Source of the DNA: Mauremys mutica
Taxonomy: Eukaryota; Chordata; Testudines; Geoemydidae
NCBI RefSeq assembly: GCF_020497125.1
Contig: NC_059077.1
Span: forward strand, 32,997,340-33,061,339
Length of the DNA: 64,000 nucleotides
Reading direction: 5' to 3'
The position numbers were made by a program, and so were the translations under genes. Below, piece after piece: positions 11,146-23,835 of this stretch. The notes beneath the pieces were generated by a model, which searched no databases, was not told where the DNA came from, and saw only the letters and a list, made by a program, of their open reading frames with translations. Position 1 is the stretch's first letter. Every line of letters begins with the position of its first letter.

Positions 11146-14100
11146 CTGCATAAAGTGAATTGTCAACTCCTGATGAAGATTTTAAAAATTATTGAACAAT
11201 CGGTTAGGTAACAAATGAACCTTTAGCTGAACCAAAAATGCTAGTGACTTTTAATTATGAAATATATTATAAACGTATTAACTACAAAGAACTTTCTTTA
11301 TACCCACAGTGAAACAAAACAGTAAAGTGCAACAGTTCAGGACACAACACAAGGAGATGGGGAGCTTAAAGTCACAGGCAAGTCTGCATCTGGGCTTTCC
11401 CTCTTCTGGTTCATGGAACTTATGGCATGGAGTGCTGACTTTGGAGGGTGATAGAGGACTCAAACGAGCTGGGGTCCCAAGTGCCACTGTACTCACTGCC
11501 CTGATCTAGAGTCTAGGAGAGGAATAGGTTCTGGGAACAGTGCTACATCAGTACAGCAGGGAATTGTTATTGTTCCCAGGAGCCTCTTTTATCCAGAGGC
11601 TGTATAACCTAGCTGAGTGCTGGTTTGCAGTACTGCATTGCCTGATGCCTTCAGAGTAACATGAGTAACATTTTTGCTTTGTATTGCCTCCAGGATTTGC
11701 CTCTGCATCTCCCCTGTCTTTTTCCATACTGTCTTTGGCCACGTTGTCATTTGCCACTGCAACTATCTTCCTGAAAAGCTTTTTCAGATTCCCACTCAAT
11801 CTTCAGATACTACCTCCACCTTACCACAATTTTGAGGGTTTTCTTTTGGGGGGGGGGGGGGAGGGCGGGGGTGACACGACAGACACTAACAATGTCCATG
11901 GAAAACTCATGACAAAAATGTTTGTCTCCTCCCCGCCCTAACGTATGCCAGCTGTTCTGCTGTTAATAAGGGCACTGACTGAGGGTCTGGCCAGTTCCAT
12001 AGCTATGGGCATATACAATAAAAACAAAACAAAGTGACAAGCAGTTATAGTTGATAATCTAGGGAAGCTATGATGAGAACGGCCTGACTCAAAAAGGCAA
12101 AAAGGGCAGACCAGCGAGATACACTGTGACATTGATCACCAAGATGGTCCCTCCCAGAAGCATGTCAGGAGCGTAAGGGAGTTGCTGTGCCAATGGAGAA
12201 GGTCATGCAGCTACTCTTCGTAATCTCTGAACAAAAACTGAGCCATTTCTCAACCTTAGATTTTGCTAAACAATACTTAGTGCTCCAGTCAGAGTCAGCA
12301 TCAGCCACGTATGATTTACGAACATATAGAGCCTCCTACCACAGAACTGGTCACAGACCAAACTGCTTTATATTTTAAGCAATTCATGAACAGAGGCAGA
12401 AAAGATTATTTACATTACTTTCCTCAACTTCCTGACAGATTAAACTGTCAAAATTAAACTTCTCTAACACAGACAATATCAGCTACTTACAGCAGACTCG
12501 CAATACCAAGTTTGTAACTGACAAATTGTGGCAACTGTCTGTGGGATGGGGCAAACACTGCACCTAGAAAGAAATGTATCCCTTAAAATGAGGGGAAGGT
12601 AAGAGGTTTGGCTTGAAAGATTAAGTTGCTTGGTGAAATAGCGGGGAAGAAGTGAAGTGGTTTTTATCACCTTTCCCCACACCTTCCAAATGCTTATTTA
12701 CTTCTGAAACACACATCCTGTCACGGTAGAAGATATTCAGCTGGCAGATATTCAGCATTTATTGCATGCTTTTTGCCGTCTGTGCTAGGTTGCCTTCCCC
12801 AACACAGTAATATACAGCAGATTCCTCTGTTCCTTCTGAGGAGCAGGAGATTTCAAGGGTCTGGTTATGATTAACACTGAGTAATGCCACATGTTAAAGC
12901 TTGTGTGCTGCTTGTGACTCAAACTGCATTTGGAATAAGTATACACATAGTAAAACGAAGCCAGGTTTGAAAGTTAAACAGGTTACTGCATGCAGGGCGA
13001 TTGGGTCAGGGCCAGTGGCTGCACTCTGCATCGCCACATGGGAAAGGTTAGATAGTTCTTTTGCTTATACCATTGCCCTGACTGCCTACATGATAGGAGT
13101 ATCTGCTTCTTTTAAATAAGAAATGCAAGGCAAGACCTGATACACAGCAAGTACAGACTGCAGTGCTGAATGTCCTTGCTGACCAAGCATTCAGCACAGA
13201 AGTTGTAAGTAACGTTTATAAAAATCCCTCTGAAATACTCAGAACTTTCTGGACCACTAAACTTATCCCAGAACTAAGGAAGGAAGGAAGCAGAGCTTCC
13301 TCAAAACCTCCTTAACCTGTACTGGGTCACCATTACAAATTGACCACACGTAAGAGGAGCAATGCAGCCAAGTGAGACATGCAGCAGGTACTGGGATGGA
13401 AGTGTAGTGGTGCCATTTCCTTACTAATCAGCTTCCAGTTAAATAGACGAGAACAGATTTGGCTAACATTAAAATTATCAGAATTTTGGCTACATGCCTA
13501 TTAATCACCAAATTTCACTGAAGGCCTGTCAGCTAGGATAGGAGGAGACCAATAAAAAGTCCATTTCAGTCAGACCCCTCTAGAAGTCATGTTTATGTAC
13601 CACCACAATGCTCTTCCCTGTAAACGTGTTGTCTATGCTCCTATAAATACACGCTGGAGATTAGGAACAAAGATGGAAACCTTAAATGCATCAGCCACAG
13701 TTTGTTATCTGTGACGCAGGAGCAGTCTGAAACGTCTCTGCTTCTCAGTTGGCATGTATAATTATCCATGGCCATGCTAAGATTTGTAACACTGCTCCAT
13801 GACAAGCAGTGTGTCCTCCCTTCATACTGTAACACAGGTGTTAGAGGGGGCAGAAAGAGAATGGGTTTGCCCAAAGAGTTTCAATCTAGAGCTGCACATT
13901 AAGCTGTCTTGAAAGTTATAGTCAGTCTCTCTCACTCACACACTCACACACACAGAAGAGCTATGGTTGCGCACTCAAATTAACTTTGTCCTCCTGAAAG
14001 TGAATTATGAGTTAGTGTTTTCTTTCAAGGCCATGTTGTTTGTCAAATTAAATAACATCATACAGCTTCTACAGCAGTTGATGCATATGTGCAAGATGTT

Positions 14101-17100
14101 GTAACATGTTTCTTGCCCCTGTGCTAGACTATATGTAAAGAACTACACAAATATTAATAGAAGGCGGCACCCTTACTGACTAATGTTTAAATACTCCAAC
14201 AGGTATTTCTGCAGTAAGTGTTACTGTTAATATAATCATAACTCCTAAAACTAAATAGAAAATTTTAAAATCAAACTCTTCCAAAATGTACTTCAGTCAG
14301 TAAGACTATATTCTACTAGATTCCTAAACTACTGCAACATCTTGATGTTTATTTAAAACTAGTATGAAATAACTAACTATTACACTGACTGCTATTACTA
14401 AACAATTACATTAAAACTAATTTTAAAGGTTACACATTAATTCAGATCCATTTTCATATAAAGAAATATAGATGTATACCTTTCCAGCTCTTAACTATTT
14501 ACAGTTTGCTAATATATTCACACAGGTATTAAAATCGTCACTTTATACTAAAAACGAATGAAACATACCATCCAAATGTGTCTTAAACAGCCCTATAGGT
14601 TATGACACACTTCCATTTTTATAACAGAGTAATACTCTATTACAAAATTTCAGTAGTAGTATGAAACAATTTCTCTTATACCCTTTTAATACACGGGGCT
14701 ACAAACTGGTACACATTTTAGTTATATACTTCTACAAAGAAATTAATTATGCAATAGTCAGCTATTTGACAACTACCATATCTCCCACAATTAAATGTAT
14801 AATTTCTTTAAAATGTTAGACATGTGCATCTAAGAATGTACATAGTTTGTATATTTATTGTACAGAATGTGGTCATAGTTCTCAAAATATCTCCCCTATG
14901 ATATAAAATACTTTTGTTGTTGCTCATCTGATCCTGTGGGAGCTCATTTCATAATGTTCATGAATACATCATACATAGAAAGGACTGCTCATCCTACCTG
15001 GACAGATGAACAAACACAAACCCCCTTCAACCTCAGCTCACTACCTCACCAAAAGCTGGGAGTAATGATGGTCCTTCCAGAGGCCCCAGAAGATCAACAA
15101 ACCTAGCATCTGATGGAACAAGTTGGGCAGGGTGAGTTCCAAAGCTGACCCAGTGAATTCTGCACTAGCTTCAGTTTCAGAGCAGTCTCAAGATGTGGCT
15201 CCAGTGGGGAGCTACATTACAGCAAGCTAATCTCAAAATGACAAAAGGTGTGGTTAACAAAAGCCAGATTCACATCAAAGAGAAAAAAGGCTGAATTCCT
15301 CACCAAGCACAGATTGAGAAAATGCTCCTAGCCAGAACCACTTTTCAGGCATCCAGCAGCAACCCAGGATCTATCACCACATCCAACTGTAACTGGTGCG
15401 TACAGATATAAATTCTGCCAGTTTTCCCAGCATGAGCAGAATATCTCAGTAACCACTACAGCTGGAGACTTCCATTTTAAAAAGAAAAGTCTGCTTACAT
15501 AGAGAACAAGGCAGCAGCATGGAAGAGGTGCTAGAATGCCTTACTGCAGCATAGCACATGAATCCGCTTGTAATGTAGTTTTCTATGTAGTTTTGAACAA
15601 AATAAAAGGCAACATTCTTCTGGACCCCCCTACAAATTCCTGATAAAGCAACATGATCTTCAGAAGTACAGTTACGGTTATCAGATGTGCAGAAAGACAT
15701 TTGGGGGGGGAGTGTGGTGCTCTTTGGTGGGTCACATCCAAAGCCACAATGGACCCTTAAGTACAGAATCTCATACGGATTTGCAGTAATGCAATTCTTA
15801 GGACTCCATCCAATTTAAAATGTTAAGTGTGACAGCAATGCACAAGATCAGAAGTTTTATACAGACACATATGTACATATCCACGCAAACACACACTGTG
15901 GGAAGCAATCCCACTATTGGCAAGCTGAGGGACCATATCACCTAACAAGCCTTTCCCTTCCCTCTAGTTGTACAACTGAGTGAGCATACCATATAGAACT
16001 CAGCTAGGGATACGGTCTTGGTTAGGTCAGGCAATGAGGCACATCTAGCATCAATTTTTCTTGCATAGCTTACAGATAAATAGGCTGGGCATAGACATTT
16101 TCTGTCAACTTCTGTTCATAGTACAGAGCAGGAAGAGTAGCTCAAATATTCAGTGAGAAGAAAATCTACGGGTTCTGTTTCCAGAGTTCAGTAATCAATT
16201 ACTTCATTCCACTACAGAAATGGTGATTTTGACCCAAATGACTCAAAAAAATCCCAAGAACAAAGAAGTGATCATATACTACTGAGACAGACTCAGTCCT
16301 GGTGTGCAGCAAACAAAATAAAGGCACTTAACCTCTGTTGTTGTAAGCTGATATATGGAGGAAGTTGTTGCTGTGAACTTGAACATTAAAAAAAACAAAA
16401 CAAAAACACCACACACACCCTTCACCCCACTACTGGATTTACATGATGGTAAAAAGTAGCCTGCACATACAGATAGGTAGGGTACACGGGGAGGAAGAGG
16501 CAAAAAAATGAAAAACAAATCTAAAGACGGTCTTCCCATAGAGCAATTCTGACCTAGAGGCTGGAACTGTGTCTGTGGAATGCAAGCTTTTGGGGCTTTA
16601 TTAAGCTTAAAAAAAAAAGTGTACAGAAAACCATGCTGTAAACACGTTTTAAAAACTTGCTCTTCATGCCTCATTGAAAAGTGTGCTCACATTTTTTTAG
16701 TATTTACAAAGATTAAAAAAAAATGCCTCAAGCTTCCATTTTGAATAGACTATCTAACCTCTGCAGCAGTTGTTCTGGTGCCAAAAGAAATGTAACACAA
16801 GATGAAAATCTTGGGGGTATGCAGCCAAAATGGAGAAGTGAATTTCATCAGAGAGTTGCAAAACTGTAATCCTGAACTTCAAATACTGTGTAGCAAATCA
16901 AGATTTTGCAAATGCACAAATTTACACCCAAGATTGAAGCCTTCTATTGAGCAGGTAAACAAGACTCTAAAACAAGCTGTTTTAATCCCTTTTGCATTAG
17001 TACTTAATGACAGAAAATTAAGACACCTATCACTAAAAAGAGTCAATGCTTTGTAGCAGGGGAAAGGAGAGAAAAGGAAGCCAATCCACAGTAGTACAGA

Positions 17101-18490
17101 TCCAACATTCAGCCATTTGGATTTTAATCAAGGGCTCCTCATTTGGATCAACTCCAAACCAACTGGATTAATTCCAAACTAGACTGGGAAAAGCAGTAAG
17201 GAGCAATCATTCTGTGGTGGGAAGATTGATTGGATAACCCTTAAAATTGGGTGGATAATCCTTAAACAGTCTATGTCACAGTCTATGTCACACACAATAT
17301 CCTAACAAAGATTTCTAGCCCACTCTGGCAACTGTGGTAGGATCTTCCCACCAACCAACATCTTTAAACGTGGCAATAGCCGCCATGGTTCTGGTCCCAG
17401 TGTGGAGATGGCCACAGATGAGGTGTCTAGATGCTTCCTAAACCCAAGAAAATCCTGTTACATTAACAGTTTAGCAGTTCTGTTGCCATGAGGGTTTGAT
17501 GCCAATGTATAAGATTACTGGTCTAAATATGCATGTTGTGTGCCCTCAATTCTTGTGGCAGTGAACTCTGGAGCTCACCTCTCCCCACCATGTCCCATTG
17601 CTGTAGCTTAAATCAGTACATGTGCTCAAGCTGCAAACCCCTCAGTATAGAAGCGAAGGGGCTGCTGGCAGGGCACACAGAGTACATGAGGGTCCCTCAG
17701 CTTTGGAACTCAATCAGAAACAGTCCACATTTCCAGGCCTTCCGGGTCATCTTTTCCTGGAGGCTTTAGGAGAGAAGCACATTGTACATGCAGGGGTAGA
17801 GATGGGGGTTCACATTGGAGAGAGCGTGTGGTCATTTCACTCACTTTCTTCTTTGCTAAAAGGTCTGATTGATTTTGCCTACTGTTGCATATGGTGGAAG
17901 TTGCTGCTGAGATTGTTTGTATGTTTAGATGTGTTCTTAGGAACTTATCAAAAGGAGCCTGGGGCTTGGGCTAGCCACCCTGTCAGTTACAGATCTTGTG
18001 ACATGGCCTCTTTGGCCCCATATACTGCAAGATATGAAGCAGTTCATTGAGCAGCTTTATTTGTTCGCTGGATTGGATAGAAAAACTACCCTATCCTGCA
18101 GAGTTTTTCTACTAAATAATTATCAGATTTGCTGATGCCTTGTTTGATGGCTCAAGAAATTTATCCACTTAGACAGATCTGCCTGTAGTGAACAGAAAAG
18201 ACGTATACTCCATTAAAAGTAACACTAGCATAGTTCTAAATCAGCAACTACAAAGGTGAAGAGGTTTATCTAACCTAATCTCTTACTTAGAAAGAGTTAT
18301 AAAATTTGGCTATAAGCAAGTAAAAAAAGCATTTAAATCGTTTTCCCCTTTTTTCCCAGTATAAATCAAGGGTAGAGGATGCCCAAAAAGAATCCATAGC
18401 AGCCTGCAACCTTCCTATAACTACAGGGCAGGAGGGCAAAGCTGGTCAAACTGCAGGTTTTTATATTGGGGAATTCAAGAGAAAACAATC
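11146..18490. other. Long intronic stretch, no gene recognised
   Basis: PLPP1 intron 4. The part from about 14030 to 14930 is strongly AT-rich. A G run (13 or more) sits near 11848-11862 and a CT/CA-rich simple repeat near 13925-13955. At 17530-17770 a plus frame ends PQLWNSIRNSPHFQAFRVIF, which faintly resembles the LWNSLP..LR..F..LK tail of a LINE ORF2 but is too short to call. The 131-residue minus frame at 16279-16674 shows no domain. No tRNA, snRNA or miRNA precursor was seen. Confidence 0.5.
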
Positions 18491-18725
18491 CTTTATTCAT
18501 CTCAAGTATCAGAGGGGTAGCCGTGTTAGTCTGGATCTGTAAAAGCAGCGAAGAATCCTGTGGCACCTTATAGACTAACAGACGTTTTGGAACATGAGCT
18601 TTCGTGGGTGAATACCCACTTCGTCGTGTGCAAGACGAAGTGGGTATTCACCCACAAAAGCTCATGCTCCAAAACGTCTGTTAGTCTATAAGATGCCACA
18701 GGATTCTTTGCTGCTTTATTCATCT
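18491..18725. mobile_element. Palindromic Penelope-like insertion with hammerhead-like cores, 12-bp TSD
   Basis: Two inverted copies of a repeat that reads, on its own strand, GTTAGTCTATAAGG..CCACAGGATTC..GCTGC..GACTAACACGGCTAC. The arms are 18544-18625 and 18634-18715: 82 bp each, with four mismatches by my count and an 8-bp loop. The insert is flanked by CTTTATTCATCT at 18491-18502 and 18714-18725. Each arm carries GACGA, a GUGGGU/ACCCAC stem with an AUUC loop, then GAAA (minus-strand arm) or AAAA (plus-strand arm), followed by GC. This is the core layout of a hammerhead ribozyme, a known trait of Penelope-like retroelements, but the first two core bases (CU) are missing at the inversion junction. 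Assignment to Penelope is by recalled family features. Confidence 0.75.
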
Positions 18726-19563
18726 GTAAAGGAAGATGCAAGCTCAAGCCCATTTCGTGGCTGCGTGCATTCACGTTTTATTTTAAAATATATGAATAAG
18801 TGATCTAAGTGCTGCCCTAGTAAGCAGCCAATCAGGCCTGCGATGCCGTGAAGTTGTCTAGCATGCAGCCCTACCCTGTGACTGGAGATACATAGCATTC
18901 GCTGAATCACGGTCTTCAGTCTGATTGAGTTTATTTTACATAGCCAGATTTTAGAATATTTTTGTAAACAATTTGTATGCACATAATGCTTTTCTCACCA
19001 CTGAGCTTTTCTGCAGATGGGTAGTTTTAAGAACAATTTACATTTAGGTGTTTCTCTTACACTATATTTACAGACCTGCCAATGCTCAGTTAAGGTTAAT
19101 TTAGTTTCCTTACAAGCTTTGCACACATTATGAAAGCAGACATTTCCTAGCCCCTATGAGGCATATCCTATGGAAAGAAGTCTTCTGTTTTTAATGCCCT
19201 GCAATACTTTAACCACCAACTTAAGTAACTACATATTTTCCAAACCCACTGTCATCTGGTTCAATAGAGAGAAAGGACATAAAAGCCAGCTACCTTGTGA
19301 AATGCCTTTTATCCCTACTAAAACTTGAATACCTGCTCTCTATAATTTTGCCACCTTCCTCCCCACCCCAAACACATGCTGGCCTTCACCCACCACTGAG
19401 CAAAAATCAATTCAGAGCAACACTACCCCGACCCACACACACAAGCATTATGATTTAATGCATCTCTCATATAAGACAGGCCAAAGGAAAATACTGATGC
19501 AGCAAGTGTTTCAACTTCAGGCTTGGCAACATAAACCAGTTTAGATGGGCAGAATATACTTAC
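18726..19563. other. Intron 4 next to exon 4, no gene recognised
   Basis: Intronic sequence on the donor side of PLPP1 exon 4. No repeat or RNA gene is recognised. Frames on the minus strand near 18716-18982 show no known domain. Confidence 0.6.
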
Positions 19564-19621
19564 TGCTAGGAACAGCATGCAGTACATGGAGAATGAAGAA
19601 TGCCCAGAGTAAAATGACAGT
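19564..19621 (-). CDS. PLPP1: PLPP1 coding exon 4 (58 bp), catalytic motif C2
   Basis: A short exon, easy to miss by length but unambiguous. On the minus strand a pyrimidine-rich acceptor (TTTTCTCTTCCAG) precedes it and GTAAGTATA follows. With the last two bases of exon 3 it completes Arg and reads LSFYSGHSSFSMYCMLFLA. The SGH is PAP2 motif C2, whose histidine is the general acid of the phosphatase. The peptide matches PLPP1 at nearly every residue. The following exon, with motif C3 (SRxxxxxHxxxD), should lie at lower coordinates; I searched positions 1-19563 on the minus strand by eye and did not find it, so intron 4 is probably longer than 19.5 kb. Confidence 0.95.
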
Positions 19622-20115
19622 CTGGAAGAGAAAAAATAATAGACATATTAATCACTTTTCACTTACAAGATAACAAAGCGTTGCAGGATAATTTACACAG
19701 TCTCTCTAAAAAGTGAGCAGGTAAAATGCAGATGTCCTCACATTTTTTTTAATTCAAAGACACTATCTTTGCAATGAGTTCTACCCCACCCGCAGAAAGG
19801 GGTTCTTTCAATGCAAATTTCTATATTAGGATCTATAACTATAGAATGGATTGAATTATCTAATAGCTGCACTGGATTATCTTTGGTGGATTAGCTCTCA
19901 AACCAAGACAGCTACTCAGGCAGTAATTACCAATAACAATCCACTGATTAAAACGTAAGTGGAAAAGGAGTGCCTCCTGAAATGTAAATATTTCAGGTGG
20001 CTTTTTAAAGCAATATGACAAGACTTGTGTTTTATCTCCCAGATTAATATGAAAGAGCCATTACTCTCACTTGCATGTTATTAACAAAAGAGTGACAGAA
20101 CCTAAAGAACAAATA
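19622..20115. other. Intron 3 next to exon 4, no gene recognised
   Basis: Contains the acceptor and polypyrimidine tract for exon 4 (minus strand, at 19622-19640). Nothing else is recognised. Confidence 0.6.
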
Positions 20116-20117
20116 TA

Positions 20118-20325
20118 GATGCTCTCCGACTTACACAAGCATTGTTATGGAACGCCTTGTTTAACTCGAATTTTGCATAAGTCAGAAACGTATACGCGAC
20201 CATTACGCAAAAAAAATAAAATAAAACAACCCACCACCTCCTGTTTCTAGCTTACGGCACTTTTTCCGGAAGTGCGGATTTTTGCGTAAATTGAGTTTGC
20301 ATAACCTGGGGGGAATCTGTACTCA
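20118..20325. mobile_element. MITE-like element (acttacac / gcataa type), family uncertain
   Basis: The stretch has 'ccgacttacacaagcattg' near the left, 'tttgcataagtcagaaacg' and an inverted 'gcgtaaattgagtttgcata' towards the right, with paired cgcgacc/ttacgc words. This looks like a short DNA transposon with a stem-forming interior (mariner-like or similar). No TSD was established. Confidence 0.45.
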
Positions 20326-20565
20326 ATATCATCTGAAAGAAAGAGGAAAGACCTGACTGCAGATATCAGGGCATCCTGAATCAGTCAACGTGTATTTAGT
20401 ATATGTGAACTGTCCTGTAAGAGGTGGGACTCATTTCTCATTTACTTAGTTTTCAGACTAGAGATGATTCATGGCACTGTCAGTATTTTTCAGAGGGATA
20501 TTATTGAAAACAGTATCCTAATAGTAATAGTCGTAATATTGAAAATGGTAGGGGAATGGAGATTT

Positions 20566-20587
20566 CCCCCCCCCCCGGGGGGGGGGG
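20566..20587. repeat. C11-G11 perfect homopolymer palindrome
   Basis: Eleven C (20566-20576) are directly followed by eleven G (20577-20587). The run pairs with itself as a hairpin and each half could form a quadruplex or i-motif. It sits in ordinary intron sequence. It may be real or may be a base-calling or assembly error. Confidence 0.9.
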
Positions 20588-20821
20588 AGAAGAGGAGGGA
20601 AAATGACATCATATTGATTCTTTTAAATTTTCAGATAGTTACCTCCTTTCCTCTATCTAGAATGTGTTAAATTACCAATTTAGGAGTTTTATCATATCCA
20701 ATCCACATATTAGTCAAGGGTTTCAAAACCAATTCCACTCATTACTAACCAGATCATTTTTTCCTTCTCAAATATAGAAAGCACTCCTTTTATGTTTCTT
20801 TGCCTATCACAGCTTATACCT

Positions 20822-21088
20822 AGGCCCAGTCTATGCTTAAAAATGTAGGTCAACATAGCTATGAGCCTCAGGAGAGTGACAAAGTTCACACCCTTGAGTG
20901 ACAGTTATGGTAATCTAACCCAGTGTAGACACAGCTCAGTTGTTGGAAGAATGCTTCTACTACTACTATTGCTTGGGAGGTGTTCCTATACTGCTGAAAA
21001 AACCTCTTCCGTCAGTGAAGGCTGTTTTTATGCAAGTATATCTACAGCACCATAGCTACATCAGTATAGTCCCCATAGTGTAAACATA
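20822..21088. mobile_element. Harbinger-type MITE
   Basis: It begins GGCCCAGTCTATGCTTAAAA and ends near 'catagtgtaaacata', with internal 'gtaggtcaacatagctatg' and 'ccatagctacatcagtata' that pair as decayed inverted ends. It is the layout of short turtle elements with ggcctggtctacac termini. Confidence 0.6.
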
Positions 21089-21091
21089 TTG

Positions 21092-21345
21092 GATGTGTCT
21101 ATGCAGCAGTTAAACACCCACAGTTGGTCCAGGTCAGTTGACTCAGGATCATAGGGCTCAGACTATGGAACTGCAAGTGGTGAGGGTCCCAGAGCCCCAC
21201 CCTCATGGGGTCCCAGAGACTGGGCTCAAGCCTGAGCATCTACACAGCAATTTTACAGCCCTACAGCCTGAGACCCATGAGCCTGAGTCAGCTGACCTAG
21301 GCCAGCCACGGGTCTTTTATTCCAGTGTAGACGTACCCATTCTTA
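21092..21345. mobile_element. Second MITE, tandem to the previous one
   Basis: The left reads GGATGTGTCTATGCAGCAGT and the right ends 'ttattccagtgtagacgtac', with stem halves 'gtcagttgactcaggatcat' and 'tgagtcagctgacctaggcc' inside. A near-palindromic centre is built of 'gggtcccagagccc' and 'ggggtcccagagactgggct'. It is a typical turtle fold-back MITE. Confidence 0.65.
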
Positions 21346-21506
21346 ACTTGTACATTGAAATTTAAGGATGAAACATCAAAGCTTTACGAAGAAGGGCAAG
21401 TATCCTTGTCCCCGCATCTGAAAAATGGGGATAAGTGAGGCACAAAGAATAGCAGGCCAGTAGCAGAAATGAAAACAGAACCCAATTTACTGCACAATCC
21501 ACAATC
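21346..21506. other. Short intronic gap, nothing recognised
   Basis: Lies between a MITE and a hAT element; no feature is seen. Confidence 0.5.
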
Positions 21507-21514
21507 CTCTAAAG

Positions 21515-22307
21515 CAGGGGTGGGCAAACTTTTTGGCCCAAGGGCCACCTCTGAGTATGGAAATTGTATGGCGGACCATGAATGCTCACAAAATTGGGGG
21601 TTGGGGTGCAGGGGGGGTGCGGGCTCTGGCTAGGGGTGCGGGCTCTGGGGTGGGGCCAGAAATGAGGAGTTTAAGGTGTGGGAGGGCACTCTGGGCTGGG
21701 GCAAGCGGTTGGGGGAGGAGGGGTGAGGGTTCCGGCTGGGGGTATGGGCTCTGGGGTGGGACTGGGGATGAGGGGTTGGGGGTGCAGGAGGGTGCTTCGG
21801 ACTGGAACTGATGGGTTCAGAGGATGGGAGGGAAAAATCAGGGCTGGGGCAGAGGGTTTGAGGTGCAGGAGGGGGTCGGGGTGCAGGCTTCAGGCAGCGC
21901 TTACCTCAAGCAGCTCCCAAAAGCAGCGGCATGTCCCCCCTCCGGCTCCTCGTGGAGGTGCAGCCAGGCAACTCTGCGGACAGGGCAGTGTGCAGGCGCT
22001 GCCCCTGCAGCTCCCATTGGCCATGGTTCCCAGCCAATGGAAGCTGCAGAGGTGGCGACTGGGGCAGGGATAGCGTGCAGAGTCCCTTGGCTGCACCTAC
22101 GCATAGGAGCCAGTGGGGGGGGGGGATGGGGACTTGCCACTGCTTCTGGGAGCCACGCAGAGTGGAGCAAGCCCCTGACATGCTCCCTGTCTGGAGTGCT
22201 GGAGTGGGGCAAGCCCCAGACCCTGCTCCCCAGCGAGCGCTCGAGGGCTGGATTAAAACGTCTGGAGGGCCGGATGCAGCCCCCGGGCTGTAGTTTGCCC
22301 AGCCCTG
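21515..22307 (+). mobile_element. hAT-type non-autonomous element, GC-rich, 8-bp TSD
   Basis: The left end is CAGGGGTGGGCAAACTTTTT and the right end is TAGTTTGCCCAGCCCTG, an inverted pair. The target duplication is CTCTAAAG (21507-21514) and CTCTAAGG (22308-22315), one mismatch. The interior is GC-rich with imperfect direct repeats of 'ggggtgcgggctctgg' type at 21600-21830. Long frames on both strands (up to 164 codons) arise from this composition and encode nothing known. Confidence 0.9.
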
Positions 22308-22315
22308 CTCTAAGG

Positions 22316-23832
22316 TAATGGTCAATGGCTCCTGCATGCAGTACATACAGAATGAAGAAACCAAGTTGAGAAAGAAACCAGCTGTCTACTCAGATTGGGG
22401 ACAGAGGAAAAACTATAGAGAGCCCTAATTTTCTGAGACACTTTCTACCCCACAGTATATTGTGGTTTTATGTAGGGTTGATAGTCTGCACTCTTTTCCA
22501 TTAGATATTCCATAGGTAAATGCATGGATTAGTCCAATATCATACTCCAGAATGCTTTTTGCTCTGAGAGAAAGAGATATTGCACATTTCTATTATTTTG
22601 TCTCAAGATCAGACTGTACCACAAGATACTACTACTACTTCATTACCGCAGACCATGTCAAAGAATTGCATTCTTCCTGTCAGAAATATCTTATGTATGT
22701 TCTTTTTCATGCTTGCCATTTTAAAATATTTTCAGACATATGTCTGGGGCCAAACCACGAACCAACTTATACCCTGTGTAAGCTCAATGAGCAACATCAC
22801 TGATGAGTCTACGTAGAATTTGTCTCTGAACAGAACAGGCATCCAGCTGAAAGTTTTTCTTCCTTCTACTAAATGAAGCCTTTGCCATGTTTTAACGGAG
22901 ACCGTTAAAAGGTCTATTCAACATTCCCCTGTGCACAACCTCTCTTCCAAAAGCAGCTATCAGAACATTCCATCTGTCAAGCCAGCCAAGTGGTTGAACA
23001 TTCCAGGCTTCTTCACGATGCTAGTATGAGTGCTAGCTCACCACAGACAAGTATTCACACATGCAGCAGCAGCACCCCCCCATATCTGAAATGTCAGTCT
23101 TTGTTGTCTTTTAAAAACAGTTTAAACTAAATGCAAGTCACTCCAGTAACAACTCATGCATCAGGCACAGTAGCTGTCAGGATGTATGTTATTGTTTCAT
23201 GACAACTGGCTTTATATATTTTTGCTAGAGATGTTTATTTCAATAAATCTGATAATACAAACACATGGCATTTCTAATTTTGACTCTCTCCACTCTGGCC
23301 GCCGGGTGTAATGCTGACATTCTGCTTTTGCAATAAGCTAGTTAGTCCACAGAAGGCCACCGAGTAAATGGATCACTTCCAACAAAACACACTGCAATGC
23401 TTCACTTAACCAGGAAAGAACGCAACATTAATTCTTTTCAATTGGGCAATGCAGGCTCAAAGTAACTTATCCACTTCTACCCGTTTGAAAAACCTCTAAA
23501 AAAAAGCAAAGTCAATTTTACTGTAATTGCTAATTATATCAGAAGCAAGATTTTAGAACACACTGCAAAATACAGTCAGACAATGTACGGTAGTTTTCAT
23601 AAGCTTTAATCAACTGCTACAGCGTTTTCATAATGCCATCACAATAACTATGCCATAAGTCTCACATGGTTTGTGTTAAAAGTCAGAGTAAATTTGACAG
23701 CTACTTTTTCCAAGTTAGCAGTGCAACCAAGTTACAATAACTACTTCAGCCTGTTAATACAAACTCACATTTCACAGAATTGTATTTGAATTGCTCTTCC
23801 AAATATAGGAGACTTTTGTAAGGAGCTATTTT
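22316..23832. other. Intronic sequence, no gene recognised
   Basis: Intron 3. No repeat or gene identified. Overlapping plus frames near 22552-22816 show no known domain. Confidence 0.5.
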
Positions 23833-23835
23833 AAA

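Noticed and set aside
16279..16674. 131-codon minus-strand frame with hydrophobic stretches
   Set aside because: Composition follows A/T and T-rich simple sequence on the minus strand; no family match.
17622..18050. 142-codon plus-strand frame
   Set aside because: No domain. A faint LWNS-like motif hints at a LINE tail in another frame but is too short to support a call.
1..19563. PLPP1 exons 5 and 6
   Set aside because: I looked on the minus strand for the SRVSDYKHHWSD motif and the C-terminal tail and saw neither; they probably lie below position 1.
21533..22364. Long overlapping frames on both strands (up to 164 codons)
   Set aside because: They lie inside a GC-rich hAT element with clear ends and TSD, are open on both strands because of composition, and show no domain.
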